Below, one piece after another: positions 11,101 through 22,665 of a stretch of DNA of 64,000 nt. The first letter of the stretch is position 1. Each line of letters starts with the position of its first letter. This stretch comes from Tillandsia leiboldiana (taxonomy: Eukaryota > Streptophyta > Magnoliopsida > Poales > Bromeliaceae), in NCBI GenBank assembly GCA_029204045.2, contig CM055067.1:31224041-31288040 (forward strand), read 5' to 3'. Both the position numbers and the translations under genes were made by a program. Below the pieces are notes generated by a model that did not search any database, was not told the DNA's origin, and worked only from the letters and a program-made list of their open reading frames with translations.

Positions 11101-12003
11101 CATGTGGGACACCCTACGTAAGACCAAGTCCTGTTTGGGCGTAGTGGCAGTAGGTTTGGCGCAGGCTTGACTGGACCCTATGTGGCAGTCACTGAGATTT
11201 GGGTTTTGAGAGCACCTTGTGTGCGAGTGGTGTATTGCTTGCTCTTAGATGAGTATTCCTTTGAGCAGGGTACTTGAGGCATCTAGTAGTGAGTGGTTGC
11301 ATACCATCATCTGTGTTTTTCCCCTTGAGCATAGTAGATAGAGGCATGATAGCTGTTGATACTTATCCAGCTTTGTTTTCCTATCCCAGTCTTTTTCTGT
11401 TATCTTGCCTCTAGTAGACTTAGTGGGCAGACCGTGGGTCTTGGAGACGGTACCCACTAAGAACTACTATAGGATGTAGTTCTCACACCCTCTGTCGGTG
11501 ACAGGTTGCTGAGGCGTTTCTTCCGTTCCTGCCCGAGCTGGCTTGACGGACCGAGGACAGGGAGTCGCGTGATAGTTCCCTACCAGCATAGTTCCTCTAG
11601 AGTGTGGTAGATGTACCCTTTTTATATATTGAGAGTTCTTGTTGAGAGACCTTTGTTGTGAGGTATAGAGTTGTATTTTATTTTACAGTTTGAGAGACTG
11701 ATGTAGTGAGGATATGGTTGTATTTAGAGCTTGTACACTGATGTATTTATTGGAGATATCTCCCTTTTGGGTTTTGTATCAGAGGACTTTTCATACGATC
11801 GTTTTTGGGTGATGGATATTGTTTTATTTGCAGTTGTACAGTGTTTGGACTTCAGTTTTTCAGTAGTTTACTTTCAGCTCTGATATCTTTATACTGTAGT
11901 TGATTCTTTTTGCAGGTTAGACGCTTCGTCTATATGGGGTTTCCGTATGGGCGGCGGATTTGTTGGCGAGCCCGGGTCGCAGTTTCGACGCCGGGGCGTG
12001 ACA
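8101..12003 (+). mobile_element. Family-C-type LTR (3' LTR of the gag-only element)
   Basis: Starts TGTGAGGTCCCGGAATCCCC and ends GGGGCGTGACA, about 3.9 kb. It is related along its length to the C LTRs at 20913 and 28085 but is a more diverged subtype. It contains a G-box-bearing imperfect palindrome near 8758-8786, a CT-rich tract at 9000-9120, the GTTTTGCGTGC array (9349-9685), a degenerate CCAATTGC-type inverted repeat near 9700, two GGGA.CCGT hairpins (10059-10086 and 10784-10811) and the U5 module (11911-12003). The five bases after it are GTGCT; no matching TSD can be checked because its proper 5' LTR is absent. Confidence 0.85.
9349..9685 (+). repeat. GTTTTGCGTGC minisatellite in LTR
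   Basis: Tandem units made of CACCGTTTTGCGTGCGGACT plus spacers such as CCGGCACCGTG, near 21 or 32 bp long depending on which spacer is present. Related arrays occur at 22126-22665, 29300-29836 and (minus) 18658-19093 in family C, and at 59790-60415 and (minus) 15322-16010 in family D. Confidence 0.85.
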
Positions 12004-12126
12004 GTGCTGGCGCATCCGGTGCCGACGCGTGGCGTCGCTCGGTCAAGCGGGTAGGTGGCGCCCGCGAATAGCCGGGCGCCACGTGCCCCCCGCACTGTCG
12101 CGGTCACATGTGCGGGCAGGCGCCGC
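12004..12126. other. Short unexplained GC-rich segment between elements
   Basis: It lies between the end of the LTR at 12003 and the point (12127) where the minus-strand family-C LTR becomes recognisable. It has GCGCCACGTG-like motifs but no match elsewhere in the window that I can see. It may be host DNA or an unrecognised LTR end. Confidence 0.4.
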
Positions 12127-12779
12127 CTGCAAAAAGAAATAACTACAGTACACAGAAGTCAGAGCTGAAGGTAAACTACTAAAAACAGAAATCCAAACAC
12201 TGTACAACTGAAAATAATACAATATCCATCTCCCAAATACGATCGTATAACAAGTCCTCGGGTACAAAACTCAAAAGGGAGATATCTCCGATAAAATACA
12301 TCGGTGTACAAGCTCTCAATACAAATATCCTCACTACATCAGTCTCTCAAACTGTAAAATAAAGTACAACTCTATACCTCACAACAAAGGTCTCTCAACA
12401 GAGGAAAAAGAAGTAAACTAATCTACTGAAGCTCTCCTCTGAAGGGGTACCACTACACTCCAACGACGGGTAGGGAACTAGCTCGCGACTCCCTCGCCTC
12501 GGTCAGAAGGATCAGCAACTGGAGTAACAGGAACAGGAGAAGAAGTTCCTGGGGAAAAAGACACCACGACGGGTGTGAGAACTACTTCCCACAGTAGTTC
12601 TTAGTGGGTGCCGTCAACAAGCCCAACGGTCTGCCCACCAAGTCTACTAGAGGCAAAAGATAACAGTGCAATGAAATCTGAACAAGAAAAGCTGGAGCTA
12701 CTCTACAGCTACCATGCCTCTATCTAGATGCTCAAAAAGTGGAACAGATAAAATTAAATGTGACCACACGCACCCAAGG
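12127..12779 (-). mobile_element. Family-C LTR fragment 1 (3'-most part in sense, U5 lost)
   Basis: Reverse complement of the region ending near 24385 in the complete C element, including the TATACGATCGTAT-type and GGGAGATATCTCC motifs. It stops at CCTGCA, the exact start of the U5 module. The right edge is the TSD CAAGG (12775-12779). Confidence 0.85.
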
Positions 12780-14095
12780 TGTCACGACCCGGGACCGACA
12801 ATTTGTATCGGTTCGGGCACGCCAACAGACCCGCCAATCGGGCACGACCTCTCGCCACCCGAAAGGAACGGTAACATCCATCTCGAATCAAAACAATGCT
12901 TATGATGAGATATAATATCAGAGTAAGATCACTACTAATTTAAAACTTTCATTCAATAAACGAATAGTTTAAGCCGATATGAAAGCATGATAAGAATGAA
13001 CCATAATAAACTTTATTACTTGTTACATCTCTCAACTTACACTTACATAATATTACAATGCCTTTACATAAATTCCTCACCATACAAGGTTCACTCAAGG
13101 AATATATAAATGGGATCCTCTGCTAGACCCTCTAGGTCTCTATGCTGCTGGGCCCTTGCCCTTGTCGTATACCTCGCCGTCTGCCTCTGAACCGTCGCGA
13201 TCGCTGCATCCATACCTGAACTAGTGGGGGGGTGCACCCAAGGGGTGTGAGAACTCCTGACAGAGTTCCCAGTGGGTTCAACCACCGAGAGAAAGTGTCC
13301 TACACCACTTGGTCCAATGGAATCAATAATAATAGTGCTAGGAAACTAAAATCCTCGATATCAAATGCATCTATGCAAAACAATATATCACTATCTGTAT
13401 ATAATCATCGACCCAGCACTACTCTGTCTAGTCATACTAGGCTACTAAGCACCAACTCGGCCGCTATGCCGCTGTACACAGGGTTAGACTAACCCGGCCA
13501 CCTTGGCCACTCTAATTTCTCTTTATTCTTTAAGTTCTGGTGCTTTAGTTCAAGTTAACCCTCAGAAACTCTTATCCAACGGGCCCGAGCCCGGTAGTCC
13601 TGCTACCATTAGATAAGATTTCCAAGGTTGCCGATAACACCCGCGAGTGTTACCCCGTCCTACGAAGTAAATGTGTTCTTCGGGCCACCAGCTATCGGAG
13701 AGGGGGGCTGCCCTTTACGTCCGATCCAGGTGCGCCCGGGGAGAGGGCAAGCCCTTTACGTCCCACTGAACCACATTTCAACCTTCGAAGGACGCCCGTT
13801 TTATTATCTTTTCTTATCTTTCATTTCTTTTCCTATGGGCACTCAGCCCTTTTCTACGCTTTACGCATTTGTCTTTATTTTTACTTTTAAGCACTTGCTT
13901 TTCTTTTCTTTCTCACTCGAGCCTTCAGCTCACATTGCCACTCGCAATTACTATCACTCTTTCCTTTGAGCATTTAGCTATTTGCTTTCACTTTAAGCCT
14001 TCCGAAAGTACCTCGTCCGACGGGTCACTGCCCAGGGAGTCATGCTCCACTTGACGAGTCTCAAATTCGAAGGCGCCATTTACATTCTCTTTATC

Positions 14096-14275
14096 TTAAG
14101 CAATTTGCTTGTCTTGCTTATTAACCAAGTTTTAGCTCTATCTTGAGCGATTTGCTTGTCTTGCTTATTAACCAAGTTTTAGCTCTATCTTGAGCGATTT
14201 GCTTGTCTTGCTTATTAACCAAGTTTTAGCTCTATCTTGAGCGATTTGCTTGTCTTGCTTATTAACCAAGTTTTT
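14096..14275 (-). repeat. 47-bp tandem repeat in D solo LTR
   Basis: Nearly four copies of a 47-bp unit containing GATTTGCTTGTCTTGCTTAT and ACCAAGTTTTAGCTC. The plus-strand D copy has only about two (61385-61465). Confidence 0.85.
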
Positions 14276-15262
14276 CATCCCTTACCCTAGGTCTTGCCTC
14301 ACGGGTAACTAGAGAGTCTCCTGGACTCTTACACATTTCACTTTTTTGTTTAACTCAAATTGAAGTTAAGGTTATTGTCCATTTGCCCAGACACCCTATG
14401 ACTTTCTAGGGTTATATTTGTTTAATTCTTTAACCTTGGGATCTTATCCCACTTTCCTGATTCCTCACTGAATCCTAGAGTTAACTTAACTCTATTTTTC
14501 TGTTCCACTTTAACTTAGAGTTGCACTGACTCTAATTTCTTGTCTGTGAGTTTAAACTCCTCTAGTTCACCTTAGGTTCTCTTTACCTTAGTTCCATATC
14601 ATACTCATTCTAGAGTTCCTTGACTCTATCTTGTTCACTAGTCCACCTTAGGTTATCTTTACCTAAGTTCCATGTCGTACTCATCCTAGAGTTCCTTGAC
14701 TCTATATTGAGCACTCTATCCAGTGTCCTTAGGTTATCACCTAAGACAATGCCACTCGTCCAATCCTAGGATAACTCCTAAGTTTTGATGTCACTCAGTG
14801 AACCCTGAAACTAGGTTTTCTCCTAGTCTTACTACCAACGTGTTCCCTTTCCTTATGTCACATGATTCCTAGGGTTATACCCTAACATGATCACAATCAT
14901 AAAGGCTAATCACATTCATGCATGCAATTATTTTCACATTCATCATAAAAATAATATTTATCCTCTAGGCATGCAAATCTATCCTCTATCTTTGGCAACC
15001 AACAGTTGCACTTTTCATCTGTGTCCTTTTACACATGCACATTTACCATCTATCCCTGGCAACCAACAGTTGCACTTTTTCATCTGAATCCATCTACACA
15101 GGCAATCATAATCATAATTACCTAACGCCTCTAACAGGCTACTATCATGCTTCGAATTGAAAAGCAAAGGAGCAAGGGGAGAGATCACCCAATTTCGACA
15201 GAATTCCCCACCTTGTGGTGTACCCGAAATTCCTTTCATGTCTCCGCACTTGCACTATTCTT

Positions 15263-15290
15263 CCAATTGCTTGTAGACACTTGCAATTGG
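15263..15290 (-). promoter_or_regulatory. CCAATTGC-N12-GCAATTGG inverted repeat
   Basis: 8-bp perfect arms around a 12-base loop. The same element occurs at 18620-18647, 31932-31959 and 47624-47651 (minus), at 22673-22700, 29845-29872 and 52158-52185 (plus), and with one extra A at 60446-60474. It lies just downstream of the minisatellite in three LTR families. Confidence 0.75.
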
Positions 15291-15321
15291 CTTCCACGCG
15301 GCTCCACTTGGTACCTCGAGC

Positions 15322-16010
15322 ATGCATGCAAAACGGAGCATGCTTCTCTTAAGGTTGCACGCAAAACGATGCGCGACTTCTCTAGCCCTATACGCAAAAC
15401 GGTGCACACTATTAGTGACGGCACGCTAAACGGTGCGCGACAACACAACCTGCACGCAAAACGGAGCACGTACCCCGTATTGGCACGCAAAATGGTGCAC
15501 GCTCCACTGTAGGGTTGCACGCAAAACAGTGCACCTTCATCCAGTCCTGTACGCAAAACGAGATGCATGATTAGAACCTGCACGCAAAACGGTGCGCGAT
15601 AACACAAACTGCATGCGAAACGGTGCACGTACCTCGAAACTGCACGCAAAACGGTGCACATCTGACTGTAGTGTTGCACGCAACACGGTACACCTTCATC
15701 CAGTCCTGTATGCACAACGAGATGCATAGTTAGAACCTGCACGTAAAACGGTGCGCGATAACGCAAACTGCACGCGAAACGGTGCACGTACCTCGAAACT
15801 GCACGCAAAACGGTGCACATCTGACTGTAGGGTTGCACGAAAAACGGTGCACCTTCTTCGGACCCTACACGTAAAACGGTGCGCGCCTTTCGAGTTTGCA
15901 CCCAAAATAGTGCGCGTCTGTCGAGTCCGCACGCAAAACGGCACATGTCTCCCACGAGCGGCACGCAAAACGAGGCGCGCCAAGAACGCCCGCAAAACTC
16001 AAGCAGTAAA
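15322..16010 (-). repeat. GCACGCAAAACGG minisatellite in D solo LTR
   Basis: Irregular repeats of GCACGCAAAACGGTGC with spacers, the reverse complement of the array at 59790-60415. Frames of 120-290 codons on both strands arise from the repeats and encode no recognisable protein. Confidence 0.85.
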
Positions 16011-16309
16011 ACGGCACAGAAAAGTTGGGTCCCTAAGATGCACGTGGGCAAAGGGATCAAATCCAAAATCCAAAAAGGAAATTCAAAGCTGTGCCAAAAA
16101 TACCGCAAAAATGACACACGGGGCCTACCTCGACAATGCCGTGTCGTCCATCGCGTCCTTTAGTCTCTTTGGAGCACCTTGCGCGATCCACGGGGTCCAC
16201 GGCGCGCTCGTGCGCCCTCGAAAACCCCGGCGAAAATCGCCCTCTCCCTCTCCCGCACGCTCGGGTGAAGCCAAAAAGGGAAAAAGGAGGAAAAAGGAGC
16301 CGTTTCGGG

Positions 16310-16318
16310 CCTTTATAG
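16310..16318 (-). promoter_or_regulatory. TATA box of D LTR
   Basis: CTATAAAGG in sense, identical to 59445-59453 in the other D copy, and downstream in sense of the G-box/CCAAT cluster. It is the likely core promoter of family D. Confidence 0.6.
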
Positions 16319-16439
16319 GCCGAATCCGGACTTTCGGGCGCACCCTTTCGGGCGCCCGAAAACTTTCGGGCGGCTACAGTAAAAGCCCCCGCCGCGGTCC
16401 ACGCGTTCATGCCGCGCCAGCTCAGCGCCACATCACCAT

Positions 16440-16725
16440 GCTCGGCCAACCAGGGGCCGACACGTGGCCGTGGACCCGTGCACCGCGACCACGGAACAGC
16501 GGCGGCCAATGGGAGGCCGCCACGTGGACCGCACTACCGCCTGCCCTGACGCCCGGCCGCAGTGTCACGTCGCGTCAGCGCGTCACGTCGCGCTGACCGA
16601 CCAATGGGAGGCCGACACGTGGCCTGTCCCCGCTGACACGCTACAGTGCCGCCGCGCCTTCCCCGCGCACGCCTGCAGCCCTCGGTCAGAGCGACCAATG
16701 AGGAAGCGCCACGTGGCGCCTCCCC
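16440..16725 (-). promoter_or_regulatory. CCAAT plus G-box modules in D LTR U3
   Basis: Four modules on the plus strand pair a CCAA(T) motif with a CACGTGG core about 12-20 bp away (near 16443, 16504, 16599 and 16695). CACGTG is the core bound by plant bZIP and bHLH factors, CCAAT by NF-Y. Position upstream of the TATA box suggests enhancer-like U3 elements. Matching CACGTG sites recur at 58935-59285. Confidence 0.6.
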
Positions 16726-16779
16726 ACCCTCCACGCGGCTTCGGGCCGCGCGCCACAGCGCGTCGCGCGGGAAAGCTTG

Positions 16780-16925
16780 CCTCGGGATTCGCACCCGTGC
16801 CTCGAGATCCGTGCCAACTGCCTTGGGATCCATGCCACTGCCTCGGGATCCGTGCCACTGCCTCAGGATCCGTGCCAACTTCCTCGGGATCCGTGCCAAC
16901 TGCCTCGGGATCCGGGCCGCTACAG
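16780..16925 (-). repeat. About 21-bp GCCTCGGGATCCGTGCCA repeat in D LTR
   Basis: Six to seven imperfect copies. The plus-strand counterpart is at about 58795-58915. Confidence 0.8.
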
Positions 16926-17540
16926 TAACTTTCGGGCGCAACCTCAATCCGGTCCGGGCTGCTACAGTAACCGGTCCGCCCGAGCCGAACCGGGTTCGCT
17001 ACAGTGCAAAGGACCCGGTTTGCTACAGTATTTTCCGGGCGCCCGGTTCCCACTTTCGGGCGCCCGAAACTTGGGCCCAAGCCCAGTTTCGCCCGTTTTC
17101 GTCCGTTCTTGCCCGTTTCTCGCCCGTTTTCGCTCAAATTTGACGGGCAACCACAGTTTGACTTAATTTACCTCCTGGCACTTTAACTTTTTAGTTTGGA
17201 CCCTCTTTGGGTTACCAAAAGTCCCACTATATTCGAATTCGTTGGAGGAGCCCGTTCAAACTATCCGGGTGTCCGATCAACGCGAAACTTTTACTGTGGC
17301 CTTAAAACACATTTACGGAGCTCCCGTAATTTCCTTGGAATTTTCCGACACTATGAATTTTCCACTTACAATCTGGGCCCACTTTCTCACATAAGATTCT
17401 AGATATCTTATTTTAATCCCGATTCGGGCCCAATTCATTTCCAGGTCACCCTGTACTTTTCTAACTCAATAAAAATAGTATTTCATACCATTTTTATTTA
17501 CATTTTGTTTATATACCAAGTTCCGGTTCACTACACAAGG

Positions 17541-19191
17541 TGCTCAATCGCCCCAAACGAACTGACTGCCTCATAGGGTCCAGTCAAGCCTGCGCCTGTC
17601 GACTAGGAATGCACCTGCCCACTACCACACATCCACATGAGGACGGGATTTACGTGGGGCGTCCTGTCCGACTAACTCACCCCTCGCGCAAAACTGCCTC
17701 AACAGGCCCATCGTTGCATCCACTGCAGAAAACTGCCTCAATAGGCCAACCATCGTATCCACAGCGGCATCTCAGGGACGCGACTCCAACTGAGGAAAAC
17801 GGCGCGGCATAGAGTATCAAACATTGGCATAAGCAGGCTAAAGTCAAGATCCACGCTCACTCTCAAAACGGTAGGACTCAAGATCCCCAAATATCTTGCA
17901 CAACAGTCGGAGCACTCTCGACGACTCAACTGATCAGCTAACACGAAACACGAGACACTAGCCTCTCCAACAGCTCGCAGCACAAAGCACACTGGCTGGA
18001 GGTACTCCGCAGCCAGGAACGACCCACAACTCAGGCTAACAACACTGGTCGGACAACACTCAACGACCTGGGACCACCGTCAACCACAACGGTTCCCAAC
18101 AACACTGACCGGAAGATACTCGTCGGCCCGGGACTACCGTCTGCTCAACGGCTCCCTCCCACGACAGCACAACAGGGATACAAGACCTCCCGGGACTACC
18201 GTTTACCCAAACGGCTCCCGGCACGGATAAGCAACCCACTACAACTACCAGACTCCACTCTGCTCCCAAGCACGAGTGCAAATGCATCCCACACTAAAAG
18301 AAAGTCCCGACCTCTCGGCCCACTACCCGGGCGAGGATAACACTATGTCCAGGAATAGAAAAACAGTGTGGGTGTCTAAACATAAATAACCCTAGCCCAA
18401 GTGAGGGTTTTCTACTAGTCTGGTTACACATGCAACATATGACGGGGGTGCTAGGTCAAGTTCCAAGATAACTATATTAACAGATGATAAAAGGAATAAC
18501 AATTCCTACAATCTATCAAGCTACACAAGGGAATAAACTATCATGCATAGTCCAACAACAGTAGAATTACTGTACAGTCCATAAAACTTGGAGATAAGGC
18601 CACCCACCTCGATTTGCCACCAATTGCTCGTAGACACTTGCAATTGGCCTCCACGCGATCCGCACGCAAAACGAAGCACGGTGCCGAAACACGCGCGCAA
18701 AACGGAGTCCGCACGCAAAACGGTGCACGCCGCCGGAGTCCGCATGCAAAACGAAGCACGGTGCCGAAGACCGCACGTAGAACGGAGCACGGTGCCGAAA
18801 CCCGTGCGTAAAATGGAGTCCGCACGCAAAACGGTGCGCGGCATCGGAGACCGCACGCAAAACGGAGCACGGTGCCGGAAGCCGCACCCAAAACGGTGCA
18901 CGGCGTCGGAGACCGCACGCAAAACGAAGCAAGGTGCCGGAAACCGCACACAAAACGGAGTCTACACGCAAAACGGTGCACGGCGTCGGAGACCGCACGC
19001 AAAATGGAGCACGGTGCCGGAAACCGCACCCAAAACGGAGTCCGCACGCAAAACGGTGCACGGCGTCGGAGATCGCACGCAAAATGGTGCAGAACACGGT
19101 CCCTAACACAGATAAGAGCAAGAGGGTCAATTTACTGTCCAAAAGAACGCCCCAAACTGTGCCACAAACACCGAAAAATTAGCACACGGGA
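17541..19191 (-). mobile_element. Family-C LTR fragment 2
   Basis: Continues fragment 1 after the D insertion. Three GGGA.CCGT hairpins lie at 18070-18097, 18130-18156 and 18192-18219, the CCAATTGC inverted repeat at 18620-18647 and the GCACGCAAAACGG array at 18658-19093. It ends at the TSD CGGGA (19187-19191), where the B element begins. Confidence 0.9.
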
Positions 19192-20912
19192 TGTCACGCC
19201 CCGGGGTCGAAACTGCGACCCGGGCTCGCTAACAGATCCGCCATCTGTACGGAAACTGTCGTACAGACGAAGCGTCTAGCCTGCAAAAGACAAAACTACA
19301 GCTACACAGATATCAGAGCGGATAAAAAGCTGTACTATAAAATTTCACAACTACAAAGTTGCAACAACTCATAGCCTATCTCCCAAAATCAGATGATACA
19401 AATAGAAGTCCACCTATACAACATCTACGAATCCAAAAGGGAGATAGCTAACAAGAAACATAACCCACTCCCACAATCCGGGATGGTACATCTACCTCTC
19501 TCTAAAGTAACAATGCTGGTAGGGAACTATCACGCGACTCCCTGTCCTCGGTCCGTCCAATCAATCCCAGCAGGAACGGAAGAAAGCCTCAGCAACCTGT
19601 CACCGACAGAGGGTGTGAGAACTACATCCTGCAGTAGTTCTCAGTGGGTACCGTCTCCAAGAACCACGGTCTGCCCACTAACTCTACCAGAGGCATAAGA
19701 TAGAGAAAAGACTGATGATAATATAAATAAGCTGGAAAAGAATCTACAGCTATCATGCCTCTATCTACTATGCTCAATAGGAAGAGACTAAGGATGATGG
19801 TATGCAGTCACTCACTGCCGGCAATATGTCACAAGTACTACCCAAGACACTCTACAATGACACATGCTACGCCATCACTCTCTCAGTGTATCTCAAATCT
19901 CAGCGACTGCCCCACAGGGTCCAGTCGAGTCAAGCCTGCGCCCCCTGGTGTATCAACCAGGGTGTCCAAACGGACAAACTCGATATCTCACACAGTGACC
20001 CCATGGTAGCACGGCCAGGGGTATCAAGCGACCACTAGTATATGAACTAGGCGCATCATCGCAGCCTCGTCAGGCTCGGTATCATCATCGCAGCCTCATC
20101 AGGCTCGGAATCATCAACGCACCCGGGGCGTGGTTCGAGGGGTGCGACCCCACCGAACTCAAGTATCTCATCAGTATCACTGTCTCACAAGTGGCTCCTG
20201 CAGGCTATTGTCCTCGATCAAACAGATCGGTATCACGATGCTCAAAGCACAACTCAGTCGGAGAACCCTCCACGACTCAATCTCACAACACTGGCCCACT
20301 CAACGAAAGTACTACACAGCTGGGACCACCGTCTCTCCCAACGGTTCCCACAACACAACTCCACTGAACTCAACACACAACTCACGGCTGGAGATGCTCC
20401 ACAGCCAGCTCTACGAAGGGTCCGAAACCCCGGGAGACTAACATCTACATCCCCAAGAGAGAAAGCAGCCCTTAGAACCCAGATCACTCGAATCCGCTCG
20501 GGTGGATAAGTTTATAAGAAACCATGTCATTTATTTCAGAAAACCATTCGATCTGAGAGAAATCCATCTTTTTAATGATTTTTAGTCTCTTTTAGGAAAA
20601 CCCTTTGAAATCAAGTTTTATGTCCAAGCCTCGAAGAGCTGATGCCTTCGTCCCAACAGACGAGAACAGACTCAGACAACCTTGCGAGGCTTGGGAGAAA
20701 CATTGCTGACTAAAATCATGTATTCATCCAAAAAGGTTCTGGGTTCAAGGTCCTGCTAACACACGTGCACCACAATCCCAACCTGGTGGTGACGAGAAGA
20801 ACAGCGGAAAGGAAAACCCCCGGGACGACCGTTTATCTGAAACGGCTCCCCAAAACACTAACACTGGCCTAACCCAGCCACCAGACCCCACTCGGCCCCC
20901 CCCGGGCCCGAG
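19192..20912 (-). mobile_element. B element, 3' LTR part 1 (U5 side)
   Basis: Starts on the plus strand with TGTCACGCCCCGGGG, the reverse of the U5 module (19192-19285). Two GGGA.CCGT-type hairpins lie at 20322-20349 and 20822-20850. It ends at CCGAG (20908-20912), the TSD of the inserted C element. CTACG at 19867-19871 is the unoccupied counterpart of the B2 insertion site. Confidence 0.9.
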
Positions 20913-21564
20913 TGTGAGATCCCGAAATCCCCCGCGTAGGGTTGCTGGTTGTTGGGCAGCTTTCGGTGGCCGTTGGGGGTGTTGGTGCGCGTGTTGGGGG
21001 CCCAGAAATGGATTTGTGATGCAAATTGGGATTTGCTTGACACACTGGAGGCCTGCGTGGGTTGCGCGCAATTTGGACATAAGTGGTGGACTTCGGGCTT
21101 AAATTGAGACCCCGTGGGAAGTTGGAGGACCCGTCGGGTGTTTAGAAGTGATTTCGCGCGATTCAGATGTCAAAATTAGACTCCGGGTGAAGTCCGGATA
21201 AACTTTTACCTCTCCGGTCGCCTTCGGGAATTTTTAGAGTTGGAATTGGGCAAATCGGACTTTAAAAATGGACCCGGCGCGAAAATCGGATCGAGTGGGC
21301 ATTCGGCAAATTTTCGGGTGAGAATTTGGAGAAATGGACATCGTTTTTGGATTCAGCGCGCGAAATCGCTAAGAATGGGCTATTTACTTATTGGTTTTGG
21401 AGCCCGGATGAAGTGCGCGTTTTTCGAGGCATCACGACACGAATCTCGAGGCGAGGCGAGGCAAATCCCGAGGAGTGCGGCTCACGGATTGAGGCGGGCG
21501 CGCGGCTCGAGGAGCGTACGGCGCGGCAGGGGGGGCGCACTGGCGCTTCGGCGGGAATCGTGCA

Positions 21565-21586
21565 GGGGCCGCCACGTGGCGGCCCC
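21565..21586. promoter_or_regulatory. Perfect 22-bp palindrome centred on a G-box
   Basis: Each 11-bp arm is GGGGCCGCCAC, meeting at CACGTG. The same palindrome is at 28737-28758 and at 56926-56947. CACGTG is the binding core of plant bZIP and bHLH factors, so this may be a U3 control site. Confidence 0.7.
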
Positions 21587-22125
21587 CCATTCGCGCCCGC
21601 GCGGACGCGGGGTGCGAGCGTCCGTGCGGCGCGCTCGGTGTCCCGCGCCTGCGCGGTGCTGGGTGTCACGCGCCCGTGTGGCGCGTGACTGCTCGCACCG
21701 CGTGGCGCGCGGTGACTCGGCCACGTGGCGGGCGGGGGCGCCCGCTGCGCCTGGTGCGCGCCCCTGTGTGTGTGGACCGGGCGGTTGGAGGCCCCCCATT
21801 GGACGGTCCACCGTGGACCGGGCTCCGTGGACCACCCCTTCCTCTTTTTCTTCTTCTTCTTCTTTCTTCTCCCCCGCAAGCCTTTCTCCTCCATTTTCTT
21901 TTCTTCCTTCTTCACCCGAGCGAGAGAGGGAGTGAGGAGGAGATTTTGGGTGGTGCGGTGGCGCGTCGTGAACCTCGTGGAGCGTGCGCGGGGTTCCGTT
22001 GGGAGCGTTGCGGCGACGGCGGCGCAGTCGGGTAGGTCCCGTGTGTTGGTTTTACTGTATTTTTGTACAGTTTTGGGGCAACCTTTTAGACTGTAACTGA
22101 CCCTTTTGCTCCTTTCTGTGTTTGG

Positions 22126-22665
22126 CACCGTGCACCGTTTTGCGTGCGGACTCCGGCACCGTGCACCGTTTTGCGTGCGGACTCCGTTTTGCGTGCGGAT
22201 CCTTGCACCGTGCACCGTTTTGCGTGCGGACTCCGGCACCGTGCATCGTTTTGCGTGCGGATTCTGTTTTGCGTGCGGATCCTGGCACCGTGCACCGTTT
22301 TGCGTGCGGACTCCGACACCGTGCACCGTTTTGCGTGCGGACTCCGGCACTGTGCTCCGTTTTGCGTGCGGACTCCGTTTTGCGTGCGGATCCTGGCACC
22401 GTGCATCATTTTGCGTGCGGACTCCGTTTGGCGTGCGAATTTCGGCACCGTGCTCCGTTTTGCGTGTAGACTCTGGCAGTGTGCATCGTTTTGCGTGCGG
22501 ACTCCGTTTGGCGTGCGGATTTCGGCACCGTGCTCCGTTTTGCGTGCGGACTCTGGCAGCGGACATCGTTTTGCGTGCGGACTCCGTTTGGCGTGCGGAT
22601 TCCGGCACCGTGCTCCGTTTTGCGTGCGGACTCCGGCAGCGGACATCGTTTTGCGTGCGGATCGC
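22126..22665 (+). repeat. GTTTTGCGTGC minisatellite, C 5' LTR
   Basis: Repeats of TTTTGCGTGCGGACTCCG with two spacer types. Copy order differs from the 3' LTR array (29300-29836), the main place where the two LTRs diverge. Confidence 0.9.

Larger units (their letters stand above)
12780..17535 (-). mobile_element. Family-D solo LTR
   Basis: On the plus strand it runs from TGTCACGACC to GGTTCACTACA; in sense it starts TGTAGTGAACCGG and ends GTCGTGACA. It is 4756 bp, flanked by CAAGG on both sides (12775-12779 and 17536-17540). No internal region is attached, so it is a solo LTR left by recombination between two LTRs. The unoccupied target is preserved in the complete C LTRs at 23731-23735 and 30905-30909 (CCTTG on the plus strand). 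In sense order it holds the G-box/CCAAT promoter region, a TATA box, the GTTTTGCGTGC array, the CCAATTGC inverted repeat and a 47-bp array. Its partner copy is at 58168-62892. Confidence 0.95.

Noticed and set aside
12004..12008. GTGCT as a TSD for the LTR at 8101-12003
   Set aside because: No matching GTGCT stands at a plausible 5' boundary; the 5' LTR of that element is chimeric or missing.
15236..16596. Frames of 281-293 codons in the D LTR
   Set aside because: They follow the GCACGCAAAACGG repeats, are on both strands and match no family; the segment has no coding logic within an LTR.
21388..22608. 406-codon frame on the minus strand, duplicated at 28560-29780
   Set aside because: It is antisense to the LTR and made of array repeats plus a CT-rich tract (Lys/Arg-rich peptide). 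Its duplication is simply the two LTRs of one element.
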